Source: Semisulcospira habei (taxonomy: Eukaryota; Mollusca; Gastropoda; Semisulcospiridae). From it: 64,000 nucleotides of DNA. A program made the translations under genes and the position numbers. The DNA is taken from assembly GCA_036245525.1 (NCBI GenBank), contig BTPG01000003.1, positions 139,905,712 through 139,969,711 of the forward strand, given 5' to 3'. The notes under the pieces were generated by a model that made no database searches, had not been told where the DNA came from, and worked only from the letters and a program-made list of their open reading frames with translations. How positions within the stretch are numbered: the stretch's first letter is position 1; every line of letters starts with the position of its first letter. Shown piece after piece: positions 10,547 through 21,120 of this stretch.

Positions 10547-11593
10547 ATCGCTTAAAGTGTTTTTTTTTTGTGCCTCTAATACCATGTATTTAACACGATT
10601 TCTCTGCTTGCGGAAAGCACCAAAATCTTTGTTGCGTTTTAGTTCATTTCTGACAGCCATGGCCTCTTTAATGTCATTGCTTAACCATTGGGGTAAAAGC
10701 ACATGTTTCACCCTCTTTTCACGCAACGGCGCATGCTTGTCAAGAACCCGACGGAACAATCTATACCAATCGGCCAACGCATCTTCAGGATTCGTATGAT
10801 TGTAAACCGAAAAAAAAGAGGTTTCATTTAGTTCGGCTAAAAACATATCCCTATTAAACTTTTTAAACGATCTATAATAGATAGTGGTATGTTGGTTTTT
10901 CCGATTTTGTTTGTCCAACTTCAAAGCCCAGCTGCAGCACACAGGGTAGTGGTCACTGATCGCCACTTGAAGGGCACAAGAACTAAGAACCCTTGAATTG
11001 TTGGAGGTGTATATATGATCAATCAGAGTGGCAGACGACTCTGTAACTCTAGTTGCAGACGTGATGATCTGCTTGAGACCAACCATATTGATTGTGGATT
11101 CCCAAGCAGGGTTCGAAACAAACATATTAATGTTAAAATCGCCAAGTAATAACACTTCAGTGCTGCTTTTGTTAATCTTATCCGCCATATGTAAAAAGTC
11201 GTCATACCACTCAAATGACGCAGACGGGTTTCGGTATACAAATCCAACAAGCAAAGGGGCCGATCTGTTTGTCTTCACCTCAACCCACACACTTTCAACA
11301 GAGTCTGATTCCAGGTCTGTTCTTCTGCGTGTAAAGTGCGCAATAGAGTCATGTATATAAACAGCTAATCCTGTTTGCTGAGGACGTACAGGATCGCGCC
11401 GGATTACTGAAAACCCCGGTATCGAAATAGATGCGTCACTTATGTCGGAACGTAAACGTGACTCTGTAATTCCGAAAATATGAAAGGGCGTGGGCTGAGA
11501 GAGGAGAACACACAAATCAGGAATCTTGTTTAACAAGTGATAAATATTTAAATGACCCAAATGTAAATTGTGAAATGTTGAACTATTCGACAT
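10544..11593 (-). pseudogene. L2-A APE-type endonuclease half
   Basis: Nicks the genomic target to prime reverse transcription. The 349 residues start at ATG 11593 with the family-typical LGHLNIYHLLNK. FGITESRL supplies the metal-binding Glu, followed by YRNPSASFEWYDDF, LLLGDFNINMF (GDFN box) and ISDHYPVCC (SDH box). A linker (DKHAPLREKRVK) leads toward RT. The frame ends at a TGA (10544-10546) a few codons after the A-run frameshift at 10560-10569. A start directly downstream of a non-coding spacer fits a two-ORF LINE. Confidence 0.9.
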
Positions 11594-12010
11594 GTTAAAA
11601 AAAAAAAATTATAAATGCAAGTAGAGTACAATTAAAACTATATGAACGTATATTAAAACAATTATCGTGCTGTCACGACTTCCAGTACTGTCGTGCCTCA
11701 AATTAATGTGTCCGTTAGGGTCACTACCTAGATAGTGGCTGACGGTAATCGCAAACACGTCACAGTCAGTCAGCAACAGCATACCCACAGTGCTTCGCAT
11801 CTAAGTTTAGGCGGCCTTTCAGAACTGGTTTACTAACAGACCACAAGATATATCGTAGCAATACAATGAGTTAGTGAATGTACTCAAGGACGAAACTTGA
11901 TATTAATGAGAACGCTCAATGCAGTTGTCAAATAATTCACTAATTATTTTGTGAAACTTGAAATGCCAAAACTTATAAACTGGAGTGTAATTGAGGCAAA
12001 TATGTCGGTT
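11594..12010. other. Spacer between LINE ORF1 and ORF2
   Basis: 417 bp without a frame; begins on the element strand right after the ORF1 stop. No other feature seen. Confidence 0.6.
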
Positions 12011-14938
12011 TTAATAAGAGCTCGCAAGACTGTGAGGACTAAGGTGCTCTTGGGTGTACGATGGCGCGGGATAGAAACAATCAGGTGGCATCCCAGAGTA
12101 CGAATGATAATGCTGGGGCAATCCAAACACTTGAGGATTATAGCCGTACACCGGCCACGTGAACACCTGAGGCCCAAGAGGGTGTTGCGTCACCACTGGC
12201 CAGGAGAGCCCTGGCTGTTGCAACGAGGGGTTTTCTGGCATTGATGACGCAACACCGCCTTCGGCAATATACTTCGTCTGCTGCATCTGCTGCTCGGGTC
12301 GTTGCCAGGTAACGTGTCTGAGCGGCTCACTGTGTGCGGTTGCCTCATCCGAGCGGCCACTCTTGCTGCTGGGAGTGTGTGAAGCGTGGCGAGGCTGGTC
12401 GCGTGGCTGGTTGTCGGCTGGCAGCCACGTTCGTCTGATGTTGGCCGCCAGTCGGGTCATGCCCTTGTAGCTCGGGTGGATGAGGTCACGTCTGTCTTTA
12501 CTGTACATGGCAAGGCGTGGAAAACCCTTGTGTGTGAAGGTGGCCGTGTTGTCGACGAAGACCACCCCCAGTTTGCGACAGGCGTGGCACAAGTTTGCGC
12601 TGGAAAGTTCTATTGGGAGTGTCATCCTACACTGTGTCTTAGTGGGCAGGATGCTGGAGGCGTGAAGTGCGGCGTTGGGGAATACGCGCCTGCACTGTGT
12701 CAGTAGCTGATCCCACAGGCGGCTGGTCACTTCGCCAGTCTTACAGTCATTCACCCCTACATGCACGGTGACCACCCGTACATGGGGTGCTTCGGACTGA
12801 CGCTTCATCCAGTCCGACAGATCGATAGCCTTCAAGCCCGATACTGAGAGTATCTGGACCCTTTCACTTAGGTTGGTCTTCATTTTACTGGCCTTCATGT
12901 GTCGAAGAGTAGAGTCGCCGATGACGAGATGGGTTGCATCCGGCTGTATACGGCGAGAGGCCAGGTGTTCAGCAGGTGACTGTGGCTGCCGGCGGGGCGG
13001 GCCGACGTGACTGTCACTGCGGCCTGAAGTGGTGTAGAGAGGCTGATCTTCTGAAACACTGTTCCTTTCGGCTGAAACGACAACAGGTATGCATGCACCC
13101 GCTGGGTTATTGACAGCCTCTAACTGGGATGGCAAGATCTCAGAGGCAGTGGCGCACATGTATGAGGAAGCAGACTGCCAGGTGACTGGTTGAGAGGAAG
13201 CATTCGGCTGCGATGACTGATCCGGGTTCTGTGTGTTTGGTGGGGCAGTGATGATTCGATTGACCCTCCGCCTGATGTCCCTGATGGTATGTCCTTGGGA
13301 TATTTTGGACGAGGACAGGCGGCTGACTCTCACCTCTATGTTGTGCACCTGGTCATGCAGGCCGGCCAGTTCACTCTCAGACACCTTGCACGTTTTGGTG
13401 GCCTTGACAGCGGTGTCTCTTATGTGGCTGTCAAGCTTACCGATCATGGCTAGAGCAGAAGCCAGCTGCTGTTTGGTGTCATACATTTCACGTTTGACTG
13501 TCTGCATGTCATTGTATAGGACACCAACAACAGCGTAAGCCGCCACGTGGCGCTGCAGCTGCTTAGTGGCAAAATATTTGAGAGGGAGAGGCTGGTGTGT
13601 AGAGTCATTGTCTGTTGATACTGCTACCGGTCGGCAGTCAAGCAGTGTGTCAACAGGCGTCTGGTCCGCAGTGAGAAGTCTGCAGTCAGGCTGTAATCCG
13701 GCAGTAGCAGGAGCAGACTGGTTGCCGGGGAGATGCGGGGTAGAGGAAGGAAGAGGACTAAGGTTGTCTGTCTCAAGGATGGTGGGGACGGGCGGGTGGA
13801 CGACGACTGTGGGTGGGGCAGGGATATTTGACGGCTGTACCGAAAATACATCTTCCTTTAGTACTTTTGAGTGGCCGGTTGTTGCATGGATATGGTTGCT
13901 GGGCAACTCATTCACACTACAGGTGGTGAACACATGTCTAAAGGGAGTAGAGCCACAAGGCTTAAGGGCAAGGGTAAGGTTATCATCGCCTGTAAGTGCG
14001 ACGTTAGATGTCAGAGGGGAGAGGGCAGGGAAGGAGAATGCGGGGGTGGGTGGTGCGCTAATCGGCTTAGAGTAGAATAGGGGATTGAGTAGTTCGGAGT
14101 CTGCTTGAGGTGATCGGTCGGCATTCGACACGGTCTCTGACTTGGGGGTAGGTGGAGGTAATGACGGAAGGGCGGTGGAGGCGATGCCGTCAGTTGATGT
14201 GGTGATCAGCGCTTCAGTCGGTTCTAACTCTGTCAGTGAAAGTGAGAGCATGTCTGGGGAAGTGAGGACAGGGGTGTTGCCGGGTAGCGTAACCACTGGA
14301 GAGAAGGACACAGCGTTAGGTGCGATCACAGACTGATCGGTGGGTGTGGGCGGGGCATCGTGCGCTGATGACCAGTCGTCAACAGGAAAACTGGTGATGG
14401 CTCGATGTGTGAGGTCAGGGGTAAGCACAGTGTCCTCGCTGAGGTCAGTCTCCATCAATAGTTTAACCAGGTCTGCAAGATGGTGAAACTCTGTTGTCAC
14501 CCACTTCGCACACCTTAGGCCCTGGATTAAACATGAGCCTCCTTTAGTCCGATTCTTTTTGTAGTAGAGGGTGACGGTGATGTACATCACACCTGCCCGC
14601 CAGATCTGCACGAAAGTCTTGGCGAGGCATTCTGGGAGAACGGCGCTCTTGCTTCGCAAGTTAAAGTCACGCAGAATGATGTCACTTTCGTCAAAGTCAA
14701 TGTCTCTCCATACTACATAGAAAGCGTCGTCGTATTGCTTCAGCATGTGGTTGTAGCGTAGACTGAGCGCTTTACGCCAGCGCCTGAGAACCGTTACATT
14801 ATTAGTCTTAAAAACCTTTTGATTATCGTCCCTAGTGTCAGTGATAGTGGGTGTGACAGGGGAGCCTCGGGGGTGATGCCTGGTGGGCTGGCTCGCTATA
14901 ACAGGGGACAGCATGGCCATTGTTTCATGTAGTTGCAA
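12011..14938 (-). CDS. L2-A ORF1 protein with SGNH/GDSL hydrolase
   Basis: A 975-residue intact frame from ATG 14938. Residues about 40-165 form an ordered, hydrophobic-rich N-terminal region (YDDAFYVVWRDIDF, CLAKTFVQIWRAGVMYI) that I cannot name. Residues about 170-460 are low-complexity, Pro/Ser/Thr-rich. Residues about 465-565 look like a coiled coil (YDTKQQLASALAMIGKLDSH). Residues about 665-860 are an SGNH hydrolase: LVIGDSTLRHM (block I Ser at about residue 676), VHVGVNDCKTGE (GxND, Asn block III) and RRDLIHPSYKG (block V Asp/His). The tail is Gln/Pro-rich. Esterase domains in ORF1 are known for CR1/L2 elements and are thought to aid membrane or RNP interactions. No zinc knuckle seen. 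Its intactness contrasts with the frameshifted ORF2. Confidence 0.9.
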   Translation of the reverse strand: MQLHETMAMLSPVIASQPTRHHPRGSPVTPTITDTRDDNQKVFKTNNVTVLRRWRKALSLRYNHMLKQYDDAFYVVWRDIDFDESDIILRDFNLRSKSAVLPECLAKTFVQIWRAGVMYITVTLYYKKNRTKGGSCLIQGLRCAKWVTTEFHHLADLVKLLMETDLSEDTVLTPDLTHRAITSFPVDDWSSAHDAPPTPTDQSVIAPNAVSFSPVVTLPGNTPVLTSPDMLSLSLTELEPTEALITTSTDGIASTALPSLPPPTPKSETVSNADRSPQADSELLNPLFYSKPISAPPTPAFSFPALSPLTSNVALTGDDNLTLALKPCGSTPFRHVFTTCSVNELPSNHIHATTGHSKVLKEDVFSVQPSNIPAPPTVVVHPPVPTILETDNLSPLPSSTPHLPGNQSAPATAGLQPDCRLLTADQTPVDTLLDCRPVAVSTDNDSTHQPLPLKYFATKQLQRHVAAYAVVGVLYNDMQTVKREMYDTKQQLASALAMIGKLDSHIRDTAVKATKTCKVSESELAGLHDQVHNIEVRVSRLSSSKISQGHTIRDIRRRVNRIITAPPNTQNPDQSSQPNASSQPVTWQSASSYMCATASEILPSQLEAVNNPAGACIPVVVSAERNSVSEDQPLYTTSGRSDSHVGPPRRQPQSPAEHLASRRIQPDATHLVIGDSTLRHMKASKMKTNLSERVQILSVSGLKAIDLSDWMKRQSEAPHVRVVTVHVGVNDCKTGEVTSRLWDQLLTQCRRVFPNAALHASSILPTKTQCRMTLPIELSSANLCHACRKLGVVFVDNTATFTHKGFPRLAMYSKDRRDLIHPSYKGMTRLAANIRRTWLPADNQPRDQPRHASHTPSSKSGRSDEATAHSEPLRHVTWQRPEQQMQQTKYIAEGGVASSMPENPSLQQPGLSWPVVTQHPLGPQVFTWPVYGYNPQVFGLPQHYHSYSGMPPDCFYPAPSYTQEHLSPHSLASSY

Positions 14939-15400
14939 TCAATCTAGTTGCGGATCGCCGCTCAGCGTGGAGTGTACACACACATCGCGTGTTCGCGTAA
15001 AACATCGACACAATAGCGCTACTATAGTGGTTGCACAGCCGTAACTACGCTCAGCTCTGTACTGTCAGTGAGCAGTATTGAAGGACGCTACACGCTGCGC
15101 AGCCGGCTCCTTATCTTACGGCCCGCACGCGCGCGCGCTTCAAAACTAAATTAATGCCGGGAGGCCTTGAACAGCGGTGCGATCCTGCTAAAGCCGGTTT
15201 GGTAGACCACTCCGCGGAGTGAAAATGGTAATCCATTCGACTAAATATCAATATCAATATATAGTCCCCGTCGATGAAATTACACCATCAGATGCATATC
15301 ACCAAGGTCAAGCACCATGCCAAAAATCACACTTGGCAAGCACAATTAGCACACATAACTACACTATGACTCAGAGCACGATGTGGCCACGACCTTTCCA
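14939..15400 (-). promoter_or_regulatory. Presumed 5' UTR/promoter region of L2-A
   Basis: GC- and CpG-rich directly upstream of ORF1 (GCACGCGCGCGCGC near 15124-15140), turning AT-rich after 15220. LINE promoters are internal to the 5' UTR; no specific box is recognised and the border is unknown. Confidence 0.35.
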
Positions 15401-15408
15401 TTCCCGTG

Positions 15409-15500
15409 GAGAGAGAGAGAGGTTCCCGTGGAGAGAGAGAGAGGGAGAGGGAGGGAGGGAGGGAGGGAGGGAGGGAGGGGAGGGTTGGGGGGGGGGGGAC
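15409..15500. repeat. GA/GGGA-rich tract and G run
   Basis: Two GA stretches separated by a repeated GGTTCCCGTG, then GGGA repeats and a run of about 12 G. On the LINE strand this is TC-rich and lies near the presumed 5' end of L2-A. Confidence 0.8.
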
Positions 15501-15583
15501 GGTAAATTTAGGGGAATCGTGCAAATAGCAGAAATAGCGGAAATATTTCCCCATTTCCACACGTCAACAATAGGATAATTTAC

Positions 15584-16308
15584 ATAAAAGCCCCGCACCG
15601 CCATAACTGTTCAAAGAAATGCTCCTGTCACAAATGGTTCCAAAACGTTGCATATAGCTCCAGTTATGGTTCACTTAGATGCAGGAGAATCCTGTCTAAC
15701 ATGTTAAAGTACCATTACGCATTAATCTGAAGACACATTTCAGCACCATTTGTGTTTGTTATGCCTTGTCGACACACCTAATGAACTTTAACAGCAGTTT
15801 GGACACGCAGCAAAAGCACAGGCGTAATCGAAATTTTTGTTCTTCTGCGTGGTCATTAGCTTGTTAATCTATTTTTAGCTGTTTCTCGTACTGAAAGCGT
15901 TGTATTTCTAGAACGTAGTGGAGTCATTGTCAGGTTAATTGAGACGACGTGTGCTGGTGTGCTGAACTGGATTGTCCTGTGTCTAAATGAACCATAACTA
16001 GACCTGCATGTAACGTTTCATAACCATCTGTAACAGAAGTGTATCTTTGAACAGTTACGGCGGTAGTGGGCCTTTAAGTCTTTTCATGTCCAGTTATTTG
16101 ACAATGACTCCGCTCCGTTCTATAAATACAATGCTATCTGTACGAGAACAAGTAAAAATAAATCTGTGACACTAACGACAGCATATATATAAAGTCTACT
16201 GTGTATCCAGACTGCCATTATAAGTTCATTATGCGCGTTGGCAAAGCATAACACACATTCAGGGTGCTGAAATTTGTCTTCAGAATTACGCGTAATGCTA
16301 CAATTAGA
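15584..16308 (-). mobile_element. MITE family D, minus copy split by D1
   Basis: 15584-15703 is the inverted 3' third of family D (CCGCCATAACTGTTCAAAG...) and 16078-16308 the inverted remainder (TGACAATGACTCCGCTCCG... to CGTAATGCTACAATTAG). The two halves line up as one element once 15704-16077 is removed. Confidence 0.8.
15704..16077 (+). mobile_element. MITE family D, copy D1
   Basis: 374 bp, TTAA-AGTACCATTACGC at the left and GCGGTAGTGGGCCT-TTAA at the right. The ends are imperfect inverted repeats and both borders are TTAA, as for piggyBac/Kolobok-type non-autonomous elements. Full length. Confidence 0.85.
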
Positions 16309-16404
16309 CCCCCTCACTGCCAGTTCACGAATATAGTGTTTCTGCAATTCTCGTTAATTCAACGCTACAGATCTTCAAAGGAACATGAATATAAAGTGGC
16401 TTCA

Positions 16405-16510
16405 TCAAGAGGTTTAGATCCTCATAAGCCCCCGCGACTGCGGGGGCTCATGAGAATCTATATCTCTTGAAATTGTGTGAGATTCAGTTTTTCTCCAGTC
16501 AAGGGCTTAA
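16405..16510. mobile_element. Palindrome family A, copy A1
   Basis: Core hairpin 16405-16470 (TCAAGAGGTTTAGATCCTC / near-complement) with the family right flank ending in TTAA at 16507-16510. That TTAA is also the left end of the next (G) element. Confidence 0.85.
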
Positions 16511-16562
16511 CTCATTAAAGGCGTGCTGCATTTGGATACGCAGCTTTGTTCAATTCGTCATA
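16507..16562. mobile_element. Palindrome family G, left half
   Basis: TTAACTCATTAAAGGCGTGC and a GGATACGCAGCTTTG segment match the left arm of G3 (60949-61026); the right arm is lost. Confidence 0.6.
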
Positions 16563-16639
16563 TGTACACTACAATAACTTTATTGAAAGTTGTTGGGGGG
16601 TTTATTTGTTTGTTTTAAGTTTTTTAAATTTATTTATTT

Positions 16640-17220
16640 TTATGCTTAAAGCGACCTGCTAAAGCGTGACTGTTACAATCGCCGATGCAAGACTTTATCA
16701 ATGTTGTCTTGCTTCAACCTAAACTGTATTGTTTTCATCCTACGTCACACGACCAATCTCTTTAGCGCAAACTGTGCCACATGACCGAACTACAAAAACC
16801 GGCGACAAATGGCGGACTTTTTGTAGCCCTCTTCGAGTCTTGGACATCAGTTTTGTTCTATAAAAGATCACCAAACGTTCTAAAGTACAAAGTTACTTAG
16901 TGTTGTTAAAAACAACAGGCACACTACTGGAGACGGCACCGTCATGAAATATTTTAAATTTCGTCATAAGTCTATTATGTATAAATATATATTCCTTTTA
17001 CGTCAGTCATGTCTGGCGCGATCCAGGTCGGAAGATTTCTTCTTGATTTCTTTTACGAAAATAGCGGAGGAATGAAAACAAATACTTTAATGGTAGCAGG
17101 GGCTTGCTGCACGGACCCTTGTAGGCCTTCGGGAGGTCAGAGGAACCATTGTATCCGTCAGGCCAATAAGGGTCCAGGTAGCAAACCCCTGCTACCAATA
17201 ACTTATATTATCCTGCTTTT
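16640..17220. repeat. Dispersed repeat family J, copy J1
   Basis: About 550 bp shared with 50930-51462 (CGTCACACGACCAAT, TTTTGTTCTATAAAAGATCA, AACAACAGGCACACTA). It ends in a foldback: TGGTAGCAGGGGCTTGC at 17090 pairs with AGCAAACCCCTGCTACCA at 17179-17196. Confidence 0.8.
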
Positions 17221-17382
17221 TCACAATGAAATCCACACATAAGAGATGTTTTTACTCGCCCTGGTGCACAGTGAAAGAACTCCCCTTCTTACAAGCAAGA
17301 CGAGAAGGAAAGTATTACCTTATACGACATTTTAACTTGTTAATAATGATGCATCATTACTGTAAGACACACTGAGCACCTT

Positions 17383-17699
17383 TAAAGTACCATTACGCAT
17401 AAATCTGAAGACACCTTTCAACACCATGTGTGTTTGTTATGCCTTGTCGGCACAACTAATAAACTTTAACAGCAGTTTGGACACGCAGCAAAAACACACG
17501 CGTGATCGCACTTATTTATTCTGCACTGCCGTTAGCGTGTCAATATATTCTTAGCTGTTTCTCGCATTAATAGCGTTGTATTTTCTAAAACGGATTTCCC
17601 GTGTCCAAATGAACCATAACTATACCTGTGTGTAGCGCTTCGTGACCATCTGTTACAGAATTGTATCTTGGAACAGTTATGGTGGTAGTAGGCCTTTAA
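17383..17699 (+). mobile_element. MITE family D, copy D2
   Basis: TTAA at both ends (17383-17386, 17696-17699); lacks an internal segment of about 55 bp present in D1. Confidence 0.85.
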
Positions 17700-17922
17700 A
17701 AAGAGATTTTGCAAACTGTAAATTTTATTGCCGGGAGCAGGTTGCTTAAATACCGTATTTTGCTTCGAAAGAGAGACGAAAATTAAAACAGAAACCGCAT
17801 GCCCCCCGATGTCATTGATAGACTGGCCTGACAGTGGACTCAGATTGTGTTTGAAATCGTCAATTCAACGAAAAAATTCCCAAGCCGAAAACAAAAACAA
17901 ATCATGGATGCAAAGTTGTCTC

Positions 17923-18034
17923 AGCAAGAGGTATAGATCCTCGTGCGCCCCCGCAACTGCGGGGACACGTAAGGATCTATACCTCTTGCAGTTGCGTGGT
18001 GCTCAATTTTTTTTCTCGGCAGGGAAAGGGTTAA
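17923..18034. mobile_element. Palindrome family A, copy A2
   Basis: Hairpin 17923-17989, arms GCAAGAGGTATAGATCCTC / complement. Right flank ends AAAGGGTTAA at 18034. Confidence 0.85.
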
Positions 18035-18078
18035 AAGTTGCTGATGAAGGTAGATCTTCTTATAAAACAAAAGAACAA

Positions 18079-18110
<32 letters not shown>
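18079..18110. repeat. Poly-A run
   Basis: About 32 A residues. 18111-18430 has no recognised gene. Confidence 0.9.
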
Positions 18111-18111
<1 letters not shown>

Positions 18112-18432
18112 ATATTATGTTTCGATCATCTTCTTACGTTTCTTGGAAATGTGTCCTTCTGCAGGACAGGTTTATAGTGTTAAATTTTGACAAGAAATCG
18201 GGTTCTCATTGTTTATCAATTCACAAACAAATATGTCTTGAGACTCGCGGTTTGCTTTTAAATAAAATAACATACATTACATGCAGACTTGTAAACCAAC
18301 AACAAAATCCGCATTCGCTTGCGTGCTTGCGTGTGTGTGTATGCGGCACGCACGCACGAGAACACAGAACACACTAACACAAAAACACACACGCAAGTGC
18401 ACGCACAAGAACGCGCGCGCTTGCGCTTGCGC

Positions 18433-18439
18433 GCACACA

Positions 18440-18514
<75 letters not shown>
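18433..18514. repeat. (CA)n microsatellite
   Basis: CA run flanking palindrome C1; CA-rich DNA resumes after C1 at 18615-18650, so C1 sits inside a CA tract. Confidence 0.95.
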
Positions 18515-18515
<1 letters not shown>

Positions 18516-18516
18516 A

Positions 18517-18611
18517 ATGCGCAAAACGCCATTAGGGCCAACGTCGGCCGCCATACGACCGTGCGCGGGCCAACGGCGGCCGACGTCGGCCCGATGGCCT
18601 TTTGCGCATTA
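18517..18611. mobile_element. GC-rich palindrome family C, copy C1
   Basis: AATGCGCAAAACGCCATTAG at the left and GATGGCCTTTTGCGCATT at the right, with inner arms GGCCAACGTCGGCCGCC / GGCGGCCGACGTCGGCC. Inserted in a CA repeat. Confidence 0.85.
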
Positions 18612-18710
18612 GAACACATACACACACACACACACACGCACGCACGCATGCACGCACACATGCACGCATTTTTTTTCAACTTGTGGCATTTGATCTTGTT
18701 TTAATGCGCC

Positions 18711-18731
18711 CCCCCCCCCCCCCCCCCCCCC
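18711..18731. repeat. Poly-C run
   Basis: About 21 C; a second run of about 18 C is at 18871-18888. Confidence 0.9.
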
Positions 18732-19016
18732 TATTTGCAATTTGATCAAAGCAATCAACGTTCAGGCGACCCGACAGTTGAAAGGAGGAGGGTCATCTTA
18801 GAGAAATCATCACGCGTAATTTGATTCTAAAAGGTCTATTCCTGGTGTTTTATCAAACATTCCAGATATGCCCCCCCCCCCCCCCCCCCTACGCGGAACT
18901 TTTCTCAGGGCATATCATCTGTCACGCAATCTGACATGTTAGACTTTACAGGGATTGAAGCCTTATTTCATTGCAGCCAAATTTTCCCATTATGCGCGAC
19001 AGTCCAGGAGACAAAA

Positions 19017-19615
19017 CGACCATGATAGTTAAGGGTAGTGCCAAGCTGTTCTGACACCGCCCTTGACATTCATTGCATCGCCATTTCAGCTCCATAAAAA
19101 ATACCCCCTAATACACACAGTTCAGGAAACAGAGCGACCATGATATTTCAAGGGTGGTGCCAGAATAATTTGGTGTCTCAAGGCATCAAGCTATTCTGAC
19201 ACCGCTACCACTGACAGTACCGCCATTTTGGTTCCACAGAAAATCTCTTTATAACACGACATTTCAGGAAACAGAGGGACCATGATAGTTCACGGCGCCA
19301 AGCTATTCTGACACCGCCAATGACATTGATAGAACCCAAATTTAGGCTTCACAACACAATCCCTCATTATGCCCGACAAGTTCAAGATTGGAGACAAAGC
19401 GACCATGATAGTTCAATGGTGGTGCCAGAAAAGCTTGGCGCCTCAACGCGCCAAGCTATGCTGACACCGCTCTTGACACTGATAGCACCCTCATTTCAGC
19501 TTTACAACAAACTCCCTCATTATGCCCGATAGTTCGGGAGACAGAGCGATCATGACAGTTCAAAGATAGTGCCAGAACAACTTGGCAACTCATGGCTCCA
19601 AGCTATTCTGACACC
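19017..19615. repeat. Tandem array of family B palindromes
   Basis: Five units of about 118-147 bp starting near 19017, 19135, 19276, 19399 and 19546. Each has CGACCATGATAGTTCAAGG, the AGCTTGGCGCC inner arm, AAGCTATTCTGACACCGC and a linker with CTCCCTCATTATGCCCGA. Confidence 0.8.
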
Positions 19616-19725
19616 AACGTTGTCTTCCAACCCTTCCTAAATTTAATGTCGCTATTTCGGGTTAATCTATGCAGCCCTAATACATTACAACAATACATGC
19701 ACTGGCTGTGATAGTTCAAGGGCGG

Positions 19726-19770
19726 GCCCCCACTGAGGAGGCACATGAGGATCTATGTCTCTTGCAACTG
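19726..19770. mobile_element. Palindrome family A, right-half remnant A3
   Basis: GCACATGAGGATCTATGTCT CTTGCAAC matches the A right arm only. A (CA)n run follows at 19819-19881. Confidence 0.65.
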
Positions 19771-19816
19771 GACTGTGTACTCTTTTCTTTCTCCACAGTG
19801 AACGGATCAACTAGAC

Positions 19817-19818
<2 letters not shown>

Positions 19819-19881
<63 letters not shown>
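19819..19881. repeat. (CA)n microsatellite
   Basis: About 31 CA units between A3 and A4. Confidence 0.95.
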
Positions 19882-19882
<1 letters not shown>

Positions 19883-19960
19883 AAAACTACACGCACAACC
19901 CGCGGAACATAGTCCTAAATTCGAGAAAGAAACGAAGTGTCATCCGATTTAATTGGCGCA

Positions 19961-20028
19961 GCAAGAGATCTACATTCTCATGAGCCTCTGTATCTGCTGG
20001 GGCTCATAAGGATCTATATCTTTTGCAG
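19961..20028. mobile_element. Palindrome family A, copy A4
   Basis: GCAAGAGATCTACATTCTCA left arm, GGGGCTCATAAGGATCTATA right arm; diverged. Confidence 0.75.
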
Positions 20029-20343
20029 AGGTGAGAGCCAAATAATGTGAAGACACGAATATAAGATAGCAATTGTAATAAAAACTTAAGATATGAAAAC
20101 GTGTATGGGCCGTCAGGACCAAGCTGTTCGGTTTGGAGTCATGGCAAGAGCTTTGATTATCTTTCCCTTGATCACCTGCGTTTCTTCGGCGTAATTGGTA
20201 TAATATGAGAGATCTTGTCAGAAAAATACAAACGAATATTAACTGTTTCTCTAAAATATCATATCAATGCTGTTTGACCTCTTAACTGCTCAAGGACTTG
20301 AAAAACACATCTTTGGAAACATGTTCACTCCATCATTGCAGGA

Positions 20344-20545
20344 TTAAAAAGTGAACACTGACAATCCAACTGCAAGAGACATAGAGCCTCATGAGCCCCC
20401 GCAGTTGCGGGGGCTCATAAGGATCTATGTCTCTTGCTAACACCGCTTTGAATCCATAGTTCCTGGCACGGCTTGTGCCCTGCGGCGTTGAACTGATAAT
20501 GATTTCAGAAACGCAATCTGTGACCGCTAAAAGCTAATGGGTTAA
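20344..20545 (-). mobile_element. Palindrome family A, copy A5, full element
   Basis: 202 bp from TTAA (20344) to TTAA (20542-20545), inverted relative to A11. Hairpin at 20372-20438. The right flank carries the family body (TTTCAGAAACGCAATCTGTG). 20029-20343 shows no gene. Confidence 0.8.
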
Positions 20546-20593
20546 GGGCTATTTGCCTGCATATCCGATTACGGCCCGTCACGAACGAGTTAA
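20542..20593. mobile_element. Palindrome family G, shortened copy
   Basis: Starts in the TTAA that ends A5 and ends CACGAACGAGTTAA at 20593. GCATATCCGATTACGGC matches the G right-arm region. Confidence 0.5.
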
Positions 20594-20910
20594 ATTCAAC
20601 ACCAAATAAGCCAGGCCATCAAAAAGAACCCGGAATAGCCCAAGCCATCAAAGTAACACGGCTGGAGCCTGAAGAAAGAGAGATCCACAAAAATAATAAG
20701 GAGCCCCCGCAGGTTCCCGTGATCTGTGTACGCCGTGAGCGGGGCCAGCTGAGGTCGACATCTGCCGGGGAAAAAAATTAATCTGCGTAGTTCATTTCCA
20801 GTTCAGTTCAATTCAATTCAGTTCAATTCAATAAAAATGTATTCATCCCGCTAAGGGCAAATATTATGGTCCGGCAGGCTCAATGGCTCACTAATACACA
20901 AAAATATACT
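20594..20910. other. Unassigned spacer
   Basis: No gene; a short (AATTC)n stretch is at 20801-20830. Confidence 0.4.
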
Positions 20911-21120
20911 TTAACCCATTGAACCCCAAAGCCGTTTTCCGGAAATTTGTAAGGTGTCAACTAAGGATTATGTAACAGCCGCACGAGATCGACTCTGATA
21001 ATTCAAGGGTAGTGCCAGATTAGCTTGGCGCCTGATGGCGCCAAGCTAATCTGGCACTACCCTTGAATTATCATAGTAGATGCATCTCTTGCTGTAGGGC
21101 GTCGGGTCTAAATAAGTTAA
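20911..21120. mobile_element. Palindrome family B, full element
   Basis: 210 bp, TTAACCCATTGAACCCC to GTCGGGTCTAAATAAGTTAA. The core hairpin (about 20998-21075) has almost perfect arms: TGATAATTCAAGGGTAGTGC, CAGATTAGCTTGGCGCC and complements. Its right TTAA is the left TTAA of D3. Confidence 0.85.

Noticed and set aside
11028..11360. Plus-strand frames opposite the LINE endonuclease
   Set aside because: Shadow frames antisense to a well-supported coding region; same for frames opposite ORF1 (13233-14336) and opposite the R1/R2 coding regions.
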